Below are positions 1 to 8,120 of a DNA stretch of 33,520 nt, one piece after another (positions within the stretch are counted from its first letter, which is position 1; every line of letters starts with the position of its first letter). The stretch comes from Bryobacterales bacterium. GTDB taxonomy: Bacteria; Acidobacteriota; Terriglobia; Bryobacterales; Bryobacteraceae. The notes beneath the pieces are model-generated. The model ran no database searches. It was not told where the DNA came from and saw only the letters and a program-made list of their open reading frames with translations. The stretch spans positions 1,807 to 35,326 of the forward strand of contig PNAJ01000108.1 of the NCBI GenBank assembly GCA_003170295.1, read 5' to 3'. Both the position numbers and the translations under genes were made by a program.

Positions 1-264
1 CTGAGCATGCACAGCCAGCGCCTCTCGCGTCAATTCGAACGGACAGAGGCGCATCTCCGCGAGCTCCAGAAAATCCGTCTGACCAATGAAAAACACGATC
101 TGGACAACCTTCTCAAAATCATGGAAATATACAAAGCCAAAGGAGAAACCTACCGCCCCTCCGACGATGGCTTCGTTTTTTCAGAAACTCAAATCAACCG
201 CGCAATCCTCACCCGCAACCGCGAACGTCAAGCCGAGGAAGCCTGCGACAGCGCCGCAGCATAG
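1..264 (+). CDS. Hypothetical protein, possibly truncated at its 5' end by the window edge
   Basis: The reading frame is open from base 1. The first Met in frame is at base 7, so either this is a complete 85-residue protein or the C-terminal part of a longer one. The product is charged and looks mostly helical (RLSRQFERTEAHLRELQK near the N-terminus), with no signal peptide or membrane segment. It ends 20 bases before the stop of the convergent M4 protease gene. I do not recognise a family. The lack of a clear ribosome binding site inside the window makes the true start undecidable. Confidence 0.5.
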   Translation: MSMHSQRLSRQFERTEAHLRELQKIRLTNEKHDLDNLLKIMEIYKAKGETYRPSDDGFVFSETQINRAILTRNRERQAEEACDSAAA

Positions 265-284
265 CAATGTGGGGCAGGTTGCCA

Positions 285-1376
285 TTAACCAGCCGCGCTT
301 GTAGAAACCGTGACTCCCACGGTCTTCCAGGCAGCCAGAACCGCTTTTTGTTCGACGCCGCCGCTGCCGTACCGGCGCGACCCGTTGATCGCCGTCAGGT
401 TGGCGAACGAGGCGAAGTCGGCCGATGCCTTCAGCCGCGGATCCAGCAGCGTGTCGTACCAGATTTGCCCCGCCTTCAGCCACGCATACCCGCCGAGCGC
501 GGTCGCCACCAGATAGAACGCGCGATTCGGAATTCCGGAATTGATATGCACTCCGCCGTTGTCCTGCGTCGTCTTCAGGTAGTGAGCCATATCGGCGGGT
601 TGCGGGTCCTTGCCCAGCGTCGGGTCGTTGTATGCCGTTCCCGGCGCCTTCATGGAGCGCAGCGCGGTGCCGGCGATTCCTGGCGCGAGTATGCCCGCTC
701 CGATCAACCAGTCCGCCACGTCCGCCGTCTGGTTCAGCTTCTTCTGCTTCACCAACGACCCGAATACATCCGAAATCGATTCGTTCAGCGCCCCCGATTG
801 CCCCTGATAATTGAGGTTCGCCTCGCTGCCCGTCACCCCGTGCGTCAGCTCATGTCCGATCACATCCAGGCTGGCCGTGAAACCGGTGAAGATTTCCTTG
901 TCGCCGTCTCCAAATATCATTTGCTGGCCATTCCAGAAAGCGTTGTCGTAGTTTTCTCCAAAATGGACCGACGCCTTCATCGGCAGGCCCCGGTTATCGA
1001 TGGAATTACGCTGATATGCGTCAAAATAAAAGTTGAACGTGTCCCCCAGGCCGTCATACGCCTCGTTGACGGAGCTGTCGGCAACCGCGGCGTCCCCTTC
1101 CGAACGGACCATTTTCCCGGGAAGATTCTGGCTTTGTCCGCAATCGTAAATGGTTCGCTGCTTTTGCGGAGTCGCCGCGCCCGCCGCCTCCATGTGCGGC
1201 ACTTGCAGACCTCCCAACAGAGAAAACGAAAGGCGGCTCGTGCGAATGGTATGATCCGTCCCGAGCGTCAGTACCGCCGCTTCGCGCTGCGCCTTCGTGC
1301 CGTTTTTCGCAATCTCAACGAGAATATGCGGCGGCAGAATGCAGAAGATGGAATTCCGGTGATTAATCGAGCGCAT
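285..1376 (-). CDS. M4-family (protealysin/thermolysin-like) zinc metalloprotease
   Basis: Secreted or intracellular neutral endopeptidase of the thermolysin family. The zinc site HELTH is at residues 175-179 and the third ligand is Glu199 in GALNESISDVF, 20 residues after the second His as in thermolysin. A downstream NGGVHINSGIPNRAF matches the catalytic-His region. The N-terminus (CILPPHILVEIAKNG) is the short protealysin-type propeptide rather than a long thermolysin FTP propeptide, and no signal peptide is visible. An upstream in-frame Met at 1397 exists, but the Met at 1376 has AGGAG nine bases before it and gives the usual protealysin start, so I chose it. The gene lies 57 bases downstream of an emfourin-like inhibitor gene on the same strand, the pairing known for protealysin-like proteases. 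Family assignment is secure; cellular location is inferred. Confidence 0.93.
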   Translation of the reverse strand: MRSINHRNSIFCILPPHILVEIAKNGTKAQREAAVLTLGTDHTIRTSRLSFSLLGGLQVPHMEAAGAATPQKQRTIYDCGQSQNLPGKMVRSEGDAAVADSSVNEAYDGLGDTFNFYFDAYQRNSIDNRGLPMKASVHFGENYDNAFWNGQQMIFGDGDKEIFTGFTASLDVIGHELTHGVTGSEANLNYQGQSGALNESISDVFGSLVKQKKLNQTADVADWLIGAGILAPGIAGTALRSMKAPGTAYNDPTLGKDPQPADMAHYLKTTQDNGGVHINSGIPNRAFYLVATALGGYAWLKAGQIWYDTLLDPRLKASADFASFANLTAINGSRRYGSGGVEQKAVLAAWKTVGVTVSTSAAG

Positions 1377-1433
1377 AAATGGAATCTCCTGTCGCATTAG
1401 TGATCCGACGGAGGAAATCGTATCAAATATTAA

Positions 1434-1880
1434 TCAAGGTTGGGGGAGCTTACGGGCGGCCACGCGGTAACGCCAGATCTTCTCCGCTTCGTCCTGGATC
1501 CACGACCCCAGACGCGTCGCCTTGTCGCCTTGACGTAGCGTCAGGGAGTGGCTCTTTCCGTCCTTGGTCACGACGGCGATGTCGTATTGATAGCCGTCGC
1601 GGACCGCGCCCGTCGCCGGCACCGCGGCATTGGCGAGAGCGCCCGGATCGGCGTCCGCACGCAGTTGTTCTCCTTCTTGGGGCGCCAGCTCGCGATGGTA
1701 ATCGGTAGCCTCAGCGTGGACCTGCGCCCCTTGCTCCCCAAATTCAACAGTGCCCGCGACATTGGTAGCCGCTCCCGCGAATCCACCGCTTCGTACGAAT
1801 TTGATCTGCATAACCGGGCTCGCTTTCTTTTTTGCCGCCGGCCCGCCGGCCACCAACAAGCAAACCAGAATCAACCACAC
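1434..1880 (-). CDS. Emfourin-like inhibitor of the adjacent M4 protease, probably exported
   Basis: Small protein of 148 residues. From residue 24 it reads MQIKFVRSGGFAGAATNV, which resembles the start of emfourin (protealysin inhibitor), and residues around 95-115 (DGYQYDIAVVTKDGKSHSL) resemble the family's second conserved strand region. Emfourins bind and block protealysin-like M4 proteases, and their genes usually sit beside the protease gene, as here. The start is GTG at 1880, preceded by AGAGG about six bases upstream. It adds a hydrophobic leader (MWLILVCLLVAGG) that looks like a short signal peptide or lipoprotein-free export signal. Met24 at 1811 is an alternative cytoplasmic start but lacks a clear ribosome binding site. 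Assignment rests on motif resemblance plus gene context. Confidence 0.72.
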   Translation of the reverse strand: MWLILVCLLVAGGPAAKKKASPVMQIKFVRSGGFAGAATNVAGTVEFGEQGAQVHAEATDYHRELAPQEGEQLRADADPGALANAAVPATGAVRDGYQYDIAVVTKDGKSHSLTLRQGDKATRLGSWIQDEAEKIWRYRVAARKLPQP

Positions 1881-1985
1881 TGGGAACCTCTGAATATATT
1901 ATCTGTCTTGTAGCAGCCGCACCATATTCCAATAGACGCGATTTTGCCGTTTAAATTACACAAATTTGCGTTACACTCGGAACAG

Positions 1986-2762
1986 ATGAGTACCCGTGCA
2001 ATTCCGGCATTGCTGATCGTGAGCCTGGGGGTTTGGGCGCAGGATCCGGCTGCTCCGGCTCCGGACGCCAAGCCCGCAGTGAAGACTTTTCAGGTCGAGC
2101 CAGGAACGCACATTCCTCTTTCTCTCATTAACAGCGTGAGCACGAAACATTCGGCGGCGGGCGATCGGGTGTATCTCGAAACCGTTTTTCCGATCCTTTC
2201 CGGCGGACGGATTGTGATTCCTCCGGGCAGCTATGTGATGGGGACGATCACGAACGTGGTGCGTCCCGGCAAGGTGAAGGGGCGCGGCGAGTTTTATCTG
2301 CGCTTCGATTCGCTCACCCTGCCGAACGGGGTGACGCGCGATTTTCGCGCCAGCGTTTCGCAGCTCGATGGACGGGCGAGCGAAGAGCTCGATCGCACCG
2401 AAGGCGCGATTCGCAGCGAGGGAAATAAATCCGGGGACGTGCGAACGGTCGGCGAAACTGCCGCCGCCGGGGCGAGCATCGGAGCGCTCGCCGGGAGCGC
2501 GGCTGGATCTGCCGGCATGGGCGCGGGCATTGGAGCCGCCGCCGGAGCCGCCGCGGGCCTGGTTGCCGTGATGTTCACACGCGGACCTGAAGCCGTGCTC
2601 GCGAAGGGGACCACGATCGAGATGATGCTGGACCGCACGGTGTCGTTCGACGAAACGGATCTGGATTTTTCCAATGCTCCGGGGCGGCGCGTGGGCTCGG
2701 GCGATGGCGGGGGTCCTCTGCCGAGCCGCAAGGCGCAGACGCTGCCGCGCCGGTTCCCGTAA
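1986..2762 (+). CDS. Exported glycine-zipper protein with TrbI/VirB10-like core
   Basis: A predicted exported protein of 258 residues. It begins MSTRAIPALLIVSLGVWAQ, a plausible signal peptide ending at an AQ|DP site. A further upstream in-frame Met at 1944 would hide this leader, so the 1986 start is preferred. Residues about 35-120 (THIPLSLINSVSTKHSAAGD, then VIPPGSYVMGTI) resemble the beta-rich core annotated as TrbI/VirB10-like in acidobacteria. Residues about 165-200 are a Gly/Ala-rich glycine zipper (GASIGALAGSAAGSAG) that could insert in a membrane. It then returns to an AKGTTIEMMLDRTV segment, as in VirB10-type outer ends. There are no other secretion-system genes nearby, so a conjugation role is unlikely; an envelope role is inferred. 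Confidence 0.75.
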   Translation: MSTRAIPALLIVSLGVWAQDPAAPAPDAKPAVKTFQVEPGTHIPLSLINSVSTKHSAAGDRVYLETVFPILSGGRIVIPPGSYVMGTITNVVRPGKVKGRGEFYLRFDSLTLPNGVTRDFRASVSQLDGRASEELDRTEGAIRSEGNKSGDVRTVGETAAAGASIGALAGSAAGSAGMGAGIGAAAGAAAGLVAVMFTRGPEAVLAKGTTIEMMLDRTVSFDETDLDFSNAPGRRVGSGDGGGPLPSRKAQTLPRRFP

Positions 2763-2799
2763 GGCGATTCACTGAGCCGCACTGTGTTATCGTGCACGT

Positions 2800-3918
2800 G
2801 TGGATCGTTCTCGTCCCTCAAGCGCGCACGGCGGCACGGCCGGCACCATCAAGTTCTTCTCGCTATTCGGCACGCCTCTTCGTTTGCATTTCAGCTTCAT
2901 CCTGCTGGTGACGGTTGTCATCGTCAAGGATCTGGCCGGCCATCAGACGACTTCCGCTTACACTTTTTTTCTGATCGGCATGCTGGTGAGCGTGCTGCTT
3001 CATGAAGTAGCGCACGCGTTGGTCGCGAACAGCTTGCACGTGCGTACGCTGGAGGTGGTGATGTTTCCGATCGGGGGGCTGCCGCGTATGGAGCGGACGC
3101 TGAAGCCGGGCGAGGAGATCTGGATCTCGATCGCGGGTCCGTTAGTCAACGCGCTGATTGCGGTCGGGCTGTTCACTTATCTCGCAGGCACGCATCAGCC
3201 GGTGCCGATCAAGCCGGCTGATCTGTTGGTGCCGAGCGATGTGAGCGTGCTGGGGCTGATCGCGTTCGGGAACTTGTTATTAGTCGCGATGAATCTGCTG
3301 CCGGCGTTTCCAATGGACGGCGGACGGATTTTGCGCGCTCTGCTCTCTTATATTCGTCCGGAAGATGAGGCCACGCGCATCGCGGCGTGGATGGGACGGA
3401 TGCTCGCGATTTCCATGGGGTTGTATGGATTGCTCGCGTCGCAATTCATGCTGGTGTTCTTCGCGCTGTTCGTGTACCTGGGCGCGGCGATGGAGGGCGC
3501 GGCGGCGATGGGGCGCACTTTGACGCACGGCATTCCGGTGCGGGCGGCAATGATGACGGAGTTTCATACGCTGGAGCATGGCAAGACGATTCGCGACGCG
3601 GCGAATATGCTGCTGGCGACGTCGCAACAGGATTTCCCGATTGTGCACGGCGAGAAGGTGGTCGGACTGCTGGGGCGCAGTCTGTTAATGACGGCGCTGG
3701 CGAAGGAAGGGCAGGACGCGTACGTGGCGGGTGTGATGGATCGCGATTTTCTCTCGATCGAGCCTAACATGGACCTGGCCGAAGTGCTGCCGTTAATGGC
3801 GCAGGCGGGGCGATGCGCGCTGGTGATGGACGGAGAAAAGCTGGTCGGGTTGTTGACGACGGAGAATCTGTCTGAGTTCCTGGTGCTGCGGAGGTTTGGG
3901 ATGGAGCCGGGGGCGTAA
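2800..3918 (+). CDS. Site-2 protease (M50 family) with two CBS domains
   Basis: Intramembrane zinc metalloprotease of the S2P/SpoIVFB type. HEVAH lies at residues 68-72 within a membrane segment, and the second metal motif LLPAFPMDGGR places Asp173. At least four hydrophobic segments span residues 25-225. The C-terminal 130 residues form two CBS domains (about 240-300 and 305-365, each ending in a KVVGLL/KLVGLL strand), which in this family sense nucleotides and gate activity. The start is GTG at 2800, 37 bases after the preceding gene's stop. Known relatives cleave membrane-bound anti-sigma factors or pro-sigma factors; no substrate is encoded nearby. Length and both motifs are typical. Confidence 0.93.
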   Translation: MDRSRPSSAHGGTAGTIKFFSLFGTPLRLHFSFILLVTVVIVKDLAGHQTTSAYTFFLIGMLVSVLLHEVAHALVANSLHVRTLEVVMFPIGGLPRMERTLKPGEEIWISIAGPLVNALIAVGLFTYLAGTHQPVPIKPADLLVPSDVSVLGLIAFGNLLLVAMNLLPAFPMDGGRILRALLSYIRPEDEATRIAAWMGRMLAISMGLYGLLASQFMLVFFALFVYLGAAMEGAAAMGRTLTHGIPVRAAMMTEFHTLEHGKTIRDAANMLLATSQQDFPIVHGEKVVGLLGRSLLMTALAKEGQDAYVAGVMDRDFLSIEPNMDLAEVLPLMAQAGRCALVMDGEKLVGLLTTENLSEFLVLRRFGMEPGA

Positions 3919-3946
3919 GAAAGTAGCCAGTAGACCGCGCATTACG

Positions 3947-4222
3947 ATGACACAGGAACACAGGCGGCTCTTATGGTCGCTCTTCATCTCTCTCGGATTT
4001 GTGTTGCTCCTCAGCGAAATTGCTGACCTCGTACCGGCGCGCTACGGGCTTGGAATAGTCGCAGCACCTGGCACGCTCGCGGCTGCGGTTTTATTTCCCG
4101 TGAGTGAACATTCGGGCTGGGCCCTCGTCTACATTGTCCTGGCTATTGTCATAGACGCGCTGCTGTATATGTGGCCTGTGTTCATCGGCTGGCGGTTTTT
4201 TGCACATAGGGGTTCGAGGTAG
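3947..4222 (+). CDS. Small integral membrane protein of unknown function
   Basis: A protein of 91 residues beginning MTQEHRRLLWSLF. Two or three hydrophobic segments are visible: about 10-28, 38-52 and 62-80. The last contains VYIVLAIVIDALLYMWPV and is followed by a basic tail (FFAHRGSR). An upstream in-frame Met at 3896 would overlap the S2P gene and add a basic non-hydrophobic extension, so 3947 is preferred. It follows the S2P gene by 28 bases and could be co-transcribed. No family is recognised. Confidence 0.6.
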   Translation: MTQEHRRLLWSLFISLGFVLLLSEIADLVPARYGLGIVAAPGTLAAAVLFPVSEHSGWALVYIVLAIVIDALLYMWPVFIGWRFFAHRGSR

Positions 4223-4237
4223 CCGCAGCCGCTCTAG

Positions 4238-4330
4238 CGTCTGTCCGCATGCTTACGCATGGCGGTTCAGTCTGCGTCAGATTGCTTAAGTGCCACACGG
4301 AACCGCCATGCGTCAGCATGCGGACAGACG
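4238..4330. repeat. Long imperfect inverted repeat (REP/MITE-like hairpin)
   Basis: Two 31-base arms, 4238-4268 and 4300-4330, are reverse complements with a single mismatch (TTACGC against TGACGC) around a 31-base centre. The inner flanks also pair partially. The arms contain CCGCATGC and CATGGCGG. There is no T-run after either arm, so a simple intrinsic terminator is unlikely. It fills the gap between the small membrane protein and the DHH phosphoesterase. A mobile REP/MITE-type element or a strong RNA stem is the best reading. Confidence 0.85.
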
Positions 4331-4406
4331 ATCGTAACAAACTGCTACTTGCATCGGAGGCATCATATGCGAGACACTAACAGGTTTTCCTGGATGAATT
4401 TCCTGC

Positions 4407-5360
4407 ATGCGGATGAGAATTCTTTATCACGACCATTGTTTCGATGGCGCGGCCTCCGCGGCGTTTTTCAGCCGCTTCATCGAAGCCAAGTTTCATCCTC
4501 AGGCGGAGTTTGCCTATACCGGCCTGGCGCACAAGGCGTCGCAATTATTTGAGCCGGGATTGTTTGACGGCGACGAGAATGCCATTGTCGATTTCAAGTA
4601 CTCGACCGATCCGCGCCTGACCTGGTGGTTCGATCACCATCAGAGCGCGTTTCTGACGCCGGAGGATGCCGAACATTTTCGCCGCGATACCAGCGGCAGG
4701 AAAATGTACGATCCGAGTTTCCGGTCCTGCACCAGCTACATTGCGACCGTGGCGCGGGAGCGGTTTGGTTTCGACGCACCGGATTTGAAGGAGCTCGTTT
4801 CCTGGGCCGATATCGTGGATGGTGCACAGTACGCCGACGCGGACGAGGCGGTCGAACTGCGCTCGCCTGCGACGCAGTTGACGCTGGTGATCGAGGGCTC
4901 CAACGGCTCCGACACGGTTCAGAAAATTATTGGCAAAATGCGGCACTCGACGCTTGAACAGATTGCCGCGGATCCGGAAATTCAGGCGATTTATCAGCCT
5001 TTATATGAACGGCACTTGCGATCCATGCAATTGATTCGAGAAAAATCGCATTGCGAGGGTGGGGTGGTGTTCTTCGACCTTGTCGACGACGGCATCGAGG
5101 GATACAACAAATTTATCCCGTATTATTTATTTCCGGAATCGACCTACACGGTCTCGGTGAGCACGTCGAGTTTTCGCACCAAGGTGAGCGTCGGATCGAA
5201 CCCATGGGCCAAAGAGCCGCTGAAATATAACCTGGCGTCGATCTGCGAGCGCTACGGCGGCGGGGGGCATTCCAAAGTGGGCGCCATCAGCTTCGAGATT
5301 GGAGCGGTGGACCAGGCGCGCAAGGCAGCGGGCGAGATCGCGGCAGAGTTGCGCTCCTGA
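4407..5360 (+). CDS. DHH/DHHA1-family phosphoesterase
   Basis: Predicted Mn-dependent phosphoesterase of the RecJ/NrnA superfamily, 317 residues. The N-terminal motif is HDHCFDGAASA (residues 8-18), a variant of the usual SHxxPDGD. The DHH motif is visible as WWFDHHQSAF near residues 73-82, with further acidic residues in SWADIVDGA near 133. The C-terminal DHHA1 motif is RYGGGGHSKVGA near residues 283-294. Relatives cleave short oligonucleotides, pAp or cyclic dinucleotides, but the substrate cannot be read from sequence. Met at 4413 (MRILYHDH) is an equally plausible start. It ends 15 bases before the stop of the convergent TIGR03790 gene. Confidence 0.88.
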   Translation: MRMRILYHDHCFDGAASAAFFSRFIEAKFHPQAEFAYTGLAHKASQLFEPGLFDGDENAIVDFKYSTDPRLTWWFDHHQSAFLTPEDAEHFRRDTSGRKMYDPSFRSCTSYIATVARERFGFDAPDLKELVSWADIVDGAQYADADEAVELRSPATQLTLVIEGSNGSDTVQKIIGKMRHSTLEQIAADPEIQAIYQPLYERHLRSMQLIREKSHCEGGVVFFDLVDDGIEGYNKFIPYYLFPESTYTVSVSTSSFRTKVSVGSNPWAKEPLKYNLASICERYGGGGHSKVGAISFEIGAVDQARKAAGEIAAELRS

Positions 5361-5375
5361 CCACTGGACACTTCT

Positions 5376-6482
5376 TCAGGGCTTCCCCAGCGAACACAGG
5401 GGATCGCCGACGACGATGTTCTGCCAGCTTAACGAACGGATCGCCAGATAGTAGCTCTCCGCCAGATTGCGGCCTTTGTAGTATGCGGGCAGCAGCAGTT
5501 CGGGGTGAGGCGTCTGGATAAGGTAGGGTTCTTCGACATGTCCCGATGCGCCGGTGGCTCCTTCGAGAAGATAGTCCGCGGTCATCGTTTGCGGACTACC
5601 CGCGAACAGTCCGGCGGGCGTGGTCCAATCCGAGCCGAGATTCCATGATTCGGGCGGCTTCTTGAAGGTACGGGCGTTGGTCGAGACGAATTCGGTGGCA
5701 ATGGCTCCGGGCAGCCAGTGAAAACCGAGAAAGCGCCGGTGGCGGTTGGTGTCGTTCGAACCCCAGCCGGCGTATCCGATCACGTCGCTGAGATCGTAGA
5801 GCACCTTGGTCGAGGTATCGAGCACCACGCGATCCTGCGGCAGGAAGACGGCGGCGTTGTGCAGCCACGCGTCGGCACTGTTTTCGCCGGAATCTTTCTC
5901 GTCAATGACAAATTTCCCCTTATTCACGGCTTGGAGCGACTTATCGATGATGGCTTTGACGCCTTCGAAATCGTACGCGGCCAGACGTGTGACCAGGTAG
6001 ATGGGAAACTGCGGATGCGTGAAGGCGGCGTCTTTTTTCCCGAAAAACGGATTGGGAAGCGAGCCCTTTAGCACGTGCGGCACGCCGCGCTTCATATCCA
6101 GATAGAGCAGCGTCAACTCGCTGTCGACCGCGGCCTGATCGCCGTCCACGTTTCCGCTGCCCTGGATCTTGAGCGGCACGCCCATGGTGGTGACGATGTA
6201 GAGCACGCTCTCCACGAGTCCGCCGTTGCGCAGGAATGCCGAGATGGGCGCGGCGATCTGCCGATTGTACTGATCGCGCGAAGCCGTTTCATCCTGGGAG
6301 GTGCGAATGTGGCAAAGATGGTCTTGCGGGATGGAGCGGCGACGGGCATAGTAATCTCCGATACTTCGCGAGAGCGACGAGTTGTCGTTGATGATGACCA
6401 GGACGCTGTGGCCGTCCCCGGCTGGAGCGAGAGCGGCGCTGAACATCACGACGGCGAGCGTACGAAGAAGTTTTGTGAGCAT
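5376..6482 (-). CDS. Exported TIGR03790-family protein
   Basis: A protein of 368 residues beginning MLTKLLRTLAVVMFSAALAPAGDG, a clear signal peptide. The open frame continues upstream to 6668, but that extension overlaps the divergent LysR gene and has no leader character, so 6482 is chosen. Residues about 25-80 (SVLVIINDNSSLSRSIGDYY, then YYARRRSIP) match the start of the TIGR03790 family. That family is uncharacterised, found in environmental bacteria including Solibacter, and ends with a WQNIVVGDPLCS-like tail as here. No catalytic motif is known for the family. The gene diverges from the LysR gene with a 50-base shared upstream region, so that regulator may control it. Confidence 0.82.
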   Translation of the reverse strand: MLTKLLRTLAVVMFSAALAPAGDGHSVLVIINDNSSLSRSIGDYYARRRSIPQDHLCHIRTSQDETASRDQYNRQIAAPISAFLRNGGLVESVLYIVTTMGVPLKIQGSGNVDGDQAAVDSELTLLYLDMKRGVPHVLKGSLPNPFFGKKDAAFTHPQFPIYLVTRLAAYDFEGVKAIIDKSLQAVNKGKFVIDEKDSGENSADAWLHNAAVFLPQDRVVLDTSTKVLYDLSDVIGYAGWGSNDTNRHRRFLGFHWLPGAIATEFVSTNARTFKKPPESWNLGSDWTTPAGLFAGSPQTMTADYLLEGATGASGHVEEPYLIQTPHPELLLPAYYKGRNLAESYYLAIRSLSWQNIVVGDPLCSLGKP

Positions 6483-6532
6483 CGATGTGTTCAAAACCGC
6501 TAAACTTAAAGATATCCCGTGGCGGGCCGTAC

Positions 6533-7483
6533 ATGGACCTGGATCAGCTCCACACATTTCTTGAAATCGTGCGCCTGAAGAGTTTTTCCAAGGCTGCGCA
6601 GACGTGTTTCCGCACGCAACCCGCGGTGAGCGCGCAGGTGCGGCAGTTGGAACAGGAGGTGAATGCATCGTTATTCGAACGGCTGGGTACGAAAATCGCG
6701 TTAACCGCGGCCGGCCGGATTTTCGCCGATTATGCCGAGCAGATTCTGGAGCTGCGCCGCCGCGCGCAGAATCAGATCAATGAACTGGAGCGCGTCCCGC
6801 GAGGCGAGTTGGTGATCGCGGCCAATGAGGCGACCTGTATCTACGTTCTGCCGCGCGTGTTCAGCGAATATAAAAAGCGCTTTCCCAACGTCCAGATTCT
6901 GGTCGACCGGTCCTTCGGCTCGCGCGTGGTGGATGCGGTGGTGGATAATCAGGCCGATTTCGGCATCGTGCAGCTACCCGTAAAGGAGAAGCGCCTACAG
7001 GTGGCGAAGATTCATGCCGATGAGATTAAAGTCATCGTGCCGGCCAAACATCCACTCGCGGGAAAAGCGCAGGTGCTGCCGCAGGACTTGAAGCAACTGC
7101 CTCTGCTGCTGCCCAAAACCGGCACCACGCGCGCCCGTTTATCGGCGTGGCTCGACCCGGTGGAAGACGACCTGCGGATTTCGATGGAGCTCGATTCGAC
7201 TGAAATGATCAAGCGATTCGTGCTGGCCGGGCTGGGTGTCGGCTTCAGCGCGGGCGCGCATTGCCGCGAAGAAGTGCGGACCGGAACCATGGCGGCGATG
7301 TCGCTCGGTCCCGATCCCATGTTTCGCCAGATTGGATTAATCTATAGGAAGGATAAGGCGCTCTCGAAGGCCGCGCTGGGCTTCATCGAGGTGACGTTGC
7401 AGTACGCGGCGATCGAAGGAACGCGGGCGACGGCGCGGATGGCGGAACGCGGCGCCGAGAGAGCTCTGCCGGCGGAGAACTGA
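6533..7483 (+). CDS. LysR-type transcriptional regulator
   Basis: A protein of 316 residues. The N-terminal winged helix-turn-helix (MDLDQLHTFLEIVRLKSFSK, then PAVSAQVRQLEQEV) is classic LysR. Residues about 90-300 form the periplasmic-binding-like effector domain, with the common GELVIAANEATCIYVLP opening and a FVLAGLGVGFSAG hinge segment. The effector is unknown. The open frame extends to 6485, but Met at 6533 is the family start. It is divergent from the TIGR03790 gene, an arrangement typical for LysR targets, and is followed after three bases by a small membrane-anchored protein gene that is probably co-transcribed. Confidence 0.93.
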   Translation: MDLDQLHTFLEIVRLKSFSKAAQTCFRTQPAVSAQVRQLEQEVNASLFERLGTKIALTAAGRIFADYAEQILELRRRAQNQINELERVPRGELVIAANEATCIYVLPRVFSEYKKRFPNVQILVDRSFGSRVVDAVVDNQADFGIVQLPVKEKRLQVAKIHADEIKVIVPAKHPLAGKAQVLPQDLKQLPLLLPKTGTTRARLSAWLDPVEDDLRISMELDSTEMIKRFVLAGLGVGFSAGAHCREEVRTGTMAAMSLGPDPMFRQIGLIYRKDKALSKAALGFIEVTLQYAAIEGTRATARMAERGAERALPAEN

Positions 7484-7486
7484 TTT

Positions 7487-7864
7487 ATGCAACGCGTTAC
7501 CGTGAAGACCTCGACGATCTTCATCGCCAAAGGCGGGAAGACGCAGGTGTATCGATCGGTAAGCGAAGTTCCGCCGCGGCTGCGCAAGGAGCTGGAAGAA
7601 TCCACCAACAGCTTCAATTCGGCGACGATTCTGATCGCGGACCGGCGCGGACGCGAAGAAATTCTGCGCGCGCTGAACGGTCTGCCGTCGGGCTTGCGGA
7701 CGCGCCTGGCATCGTCGCTGGCAGCGAAGCCGGTGGCGGCACCGTCCTTCAGTTCGTCGCTGGCGCGGACGCAAACGCTCGCATTTTTGCGCCGGAACTG
7801 GCCGGAAATCCTGCTGCCGGGAGCGGTCGGGCTGATTGTTTGGTTGGCGTTTAACTACCGATGA
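7487..7864 (+). CDS. Hypothetical protein with C-terminal membrane anchor
   Basis: A protein of 125 residues. Residues 1-95 are soluble and mixed, opening with MQRVTVKTSTIFIAKGGKTQ and ending in a Ser/Ala-rich linker. Residues about 103-122 (EILLPGAVGLIVWLAF) form a single C-terminal membrane segment, so it is probably tail-anchored with the N-terminus in the cytoplasm. It starts three bases after the LysR stop, and its TGA overlaps the ATG of the vapB remnant (ATGA). No family is recognised. Confidence 0.7.
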   Translation: MQRVTVKTSTIFIAKGGKTQVYRSVSEVPPRLRKELEESTNSFNSATILIADRRGREEILRALNGLPSGLRTRLASSLAAKPVAAPSFSSSLARTQTLAFLRRNWPEILLPGAVGLIVWLAFNYR

Positions 7865-8120
7865 CGATCACTGTCGACATCAAACCCGAGGTGCAGGCCG
7901 AGCTCGAGCGCCAGCGGCCGAAAAGGGCCGCGCGGTCGAGGCCTATGTTGCGAGCCTGCTCGAAGAGGCTGTCGGTCTGCCTGCTGGCGTGAATGAACCG
8001 GGGCACACAAGGCCGCCCGGTCGAAAAAGCTTGGTGGAATTATTTGCGGAATCGCCCTTGTATGGGCTCGATCTGGATTTCAGCCGCAATAAATCAACCG
8101 GCCGCCCGATCGATCTATGA
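7861..8120 (+). pseudogene. Frameshifted VapB-like antitoxin
   Basis: Frame 1 from ATG 7861 reads MTITVDIKPEVQAELERQ, then loses sense and stops at about 7990. The +2 frame after about 7915 reads AAEKGRAVEAYVASLLEEAV and continues to an ordinary VapB-like tail (SLVELFAESPLYGLDLDF) ending at 8120. Joining the frames by restoring one base near 7915 gives a complete antitoxin of about 86 residues, whose stop overlaps the start of the VapC-like gene by ATGA. This is either a genuine inactivating deletion or a base-call error. The neighbouring toxin is independently damaged, which favours real decay. Confidence 0.7.

Noticed and set aside
267..1400. Long plus-strand open frame of 377 codons opposite the M4 protease
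   Set aside because: It mirrors the M4 gene, whose zinc motif and family sequence are unambiguous; the translation is Arg-rich and low-complexity, as expected for an antisense shadow in GC-rich DNA.
7487..7864. Third component of the VapBC module
   Set aside because: Although its stop overlaps the vapB start, the protein has a tail anchor and no similarity to toxin-antitoxin regulators; it groups better with the LysR gene three bases upstream.
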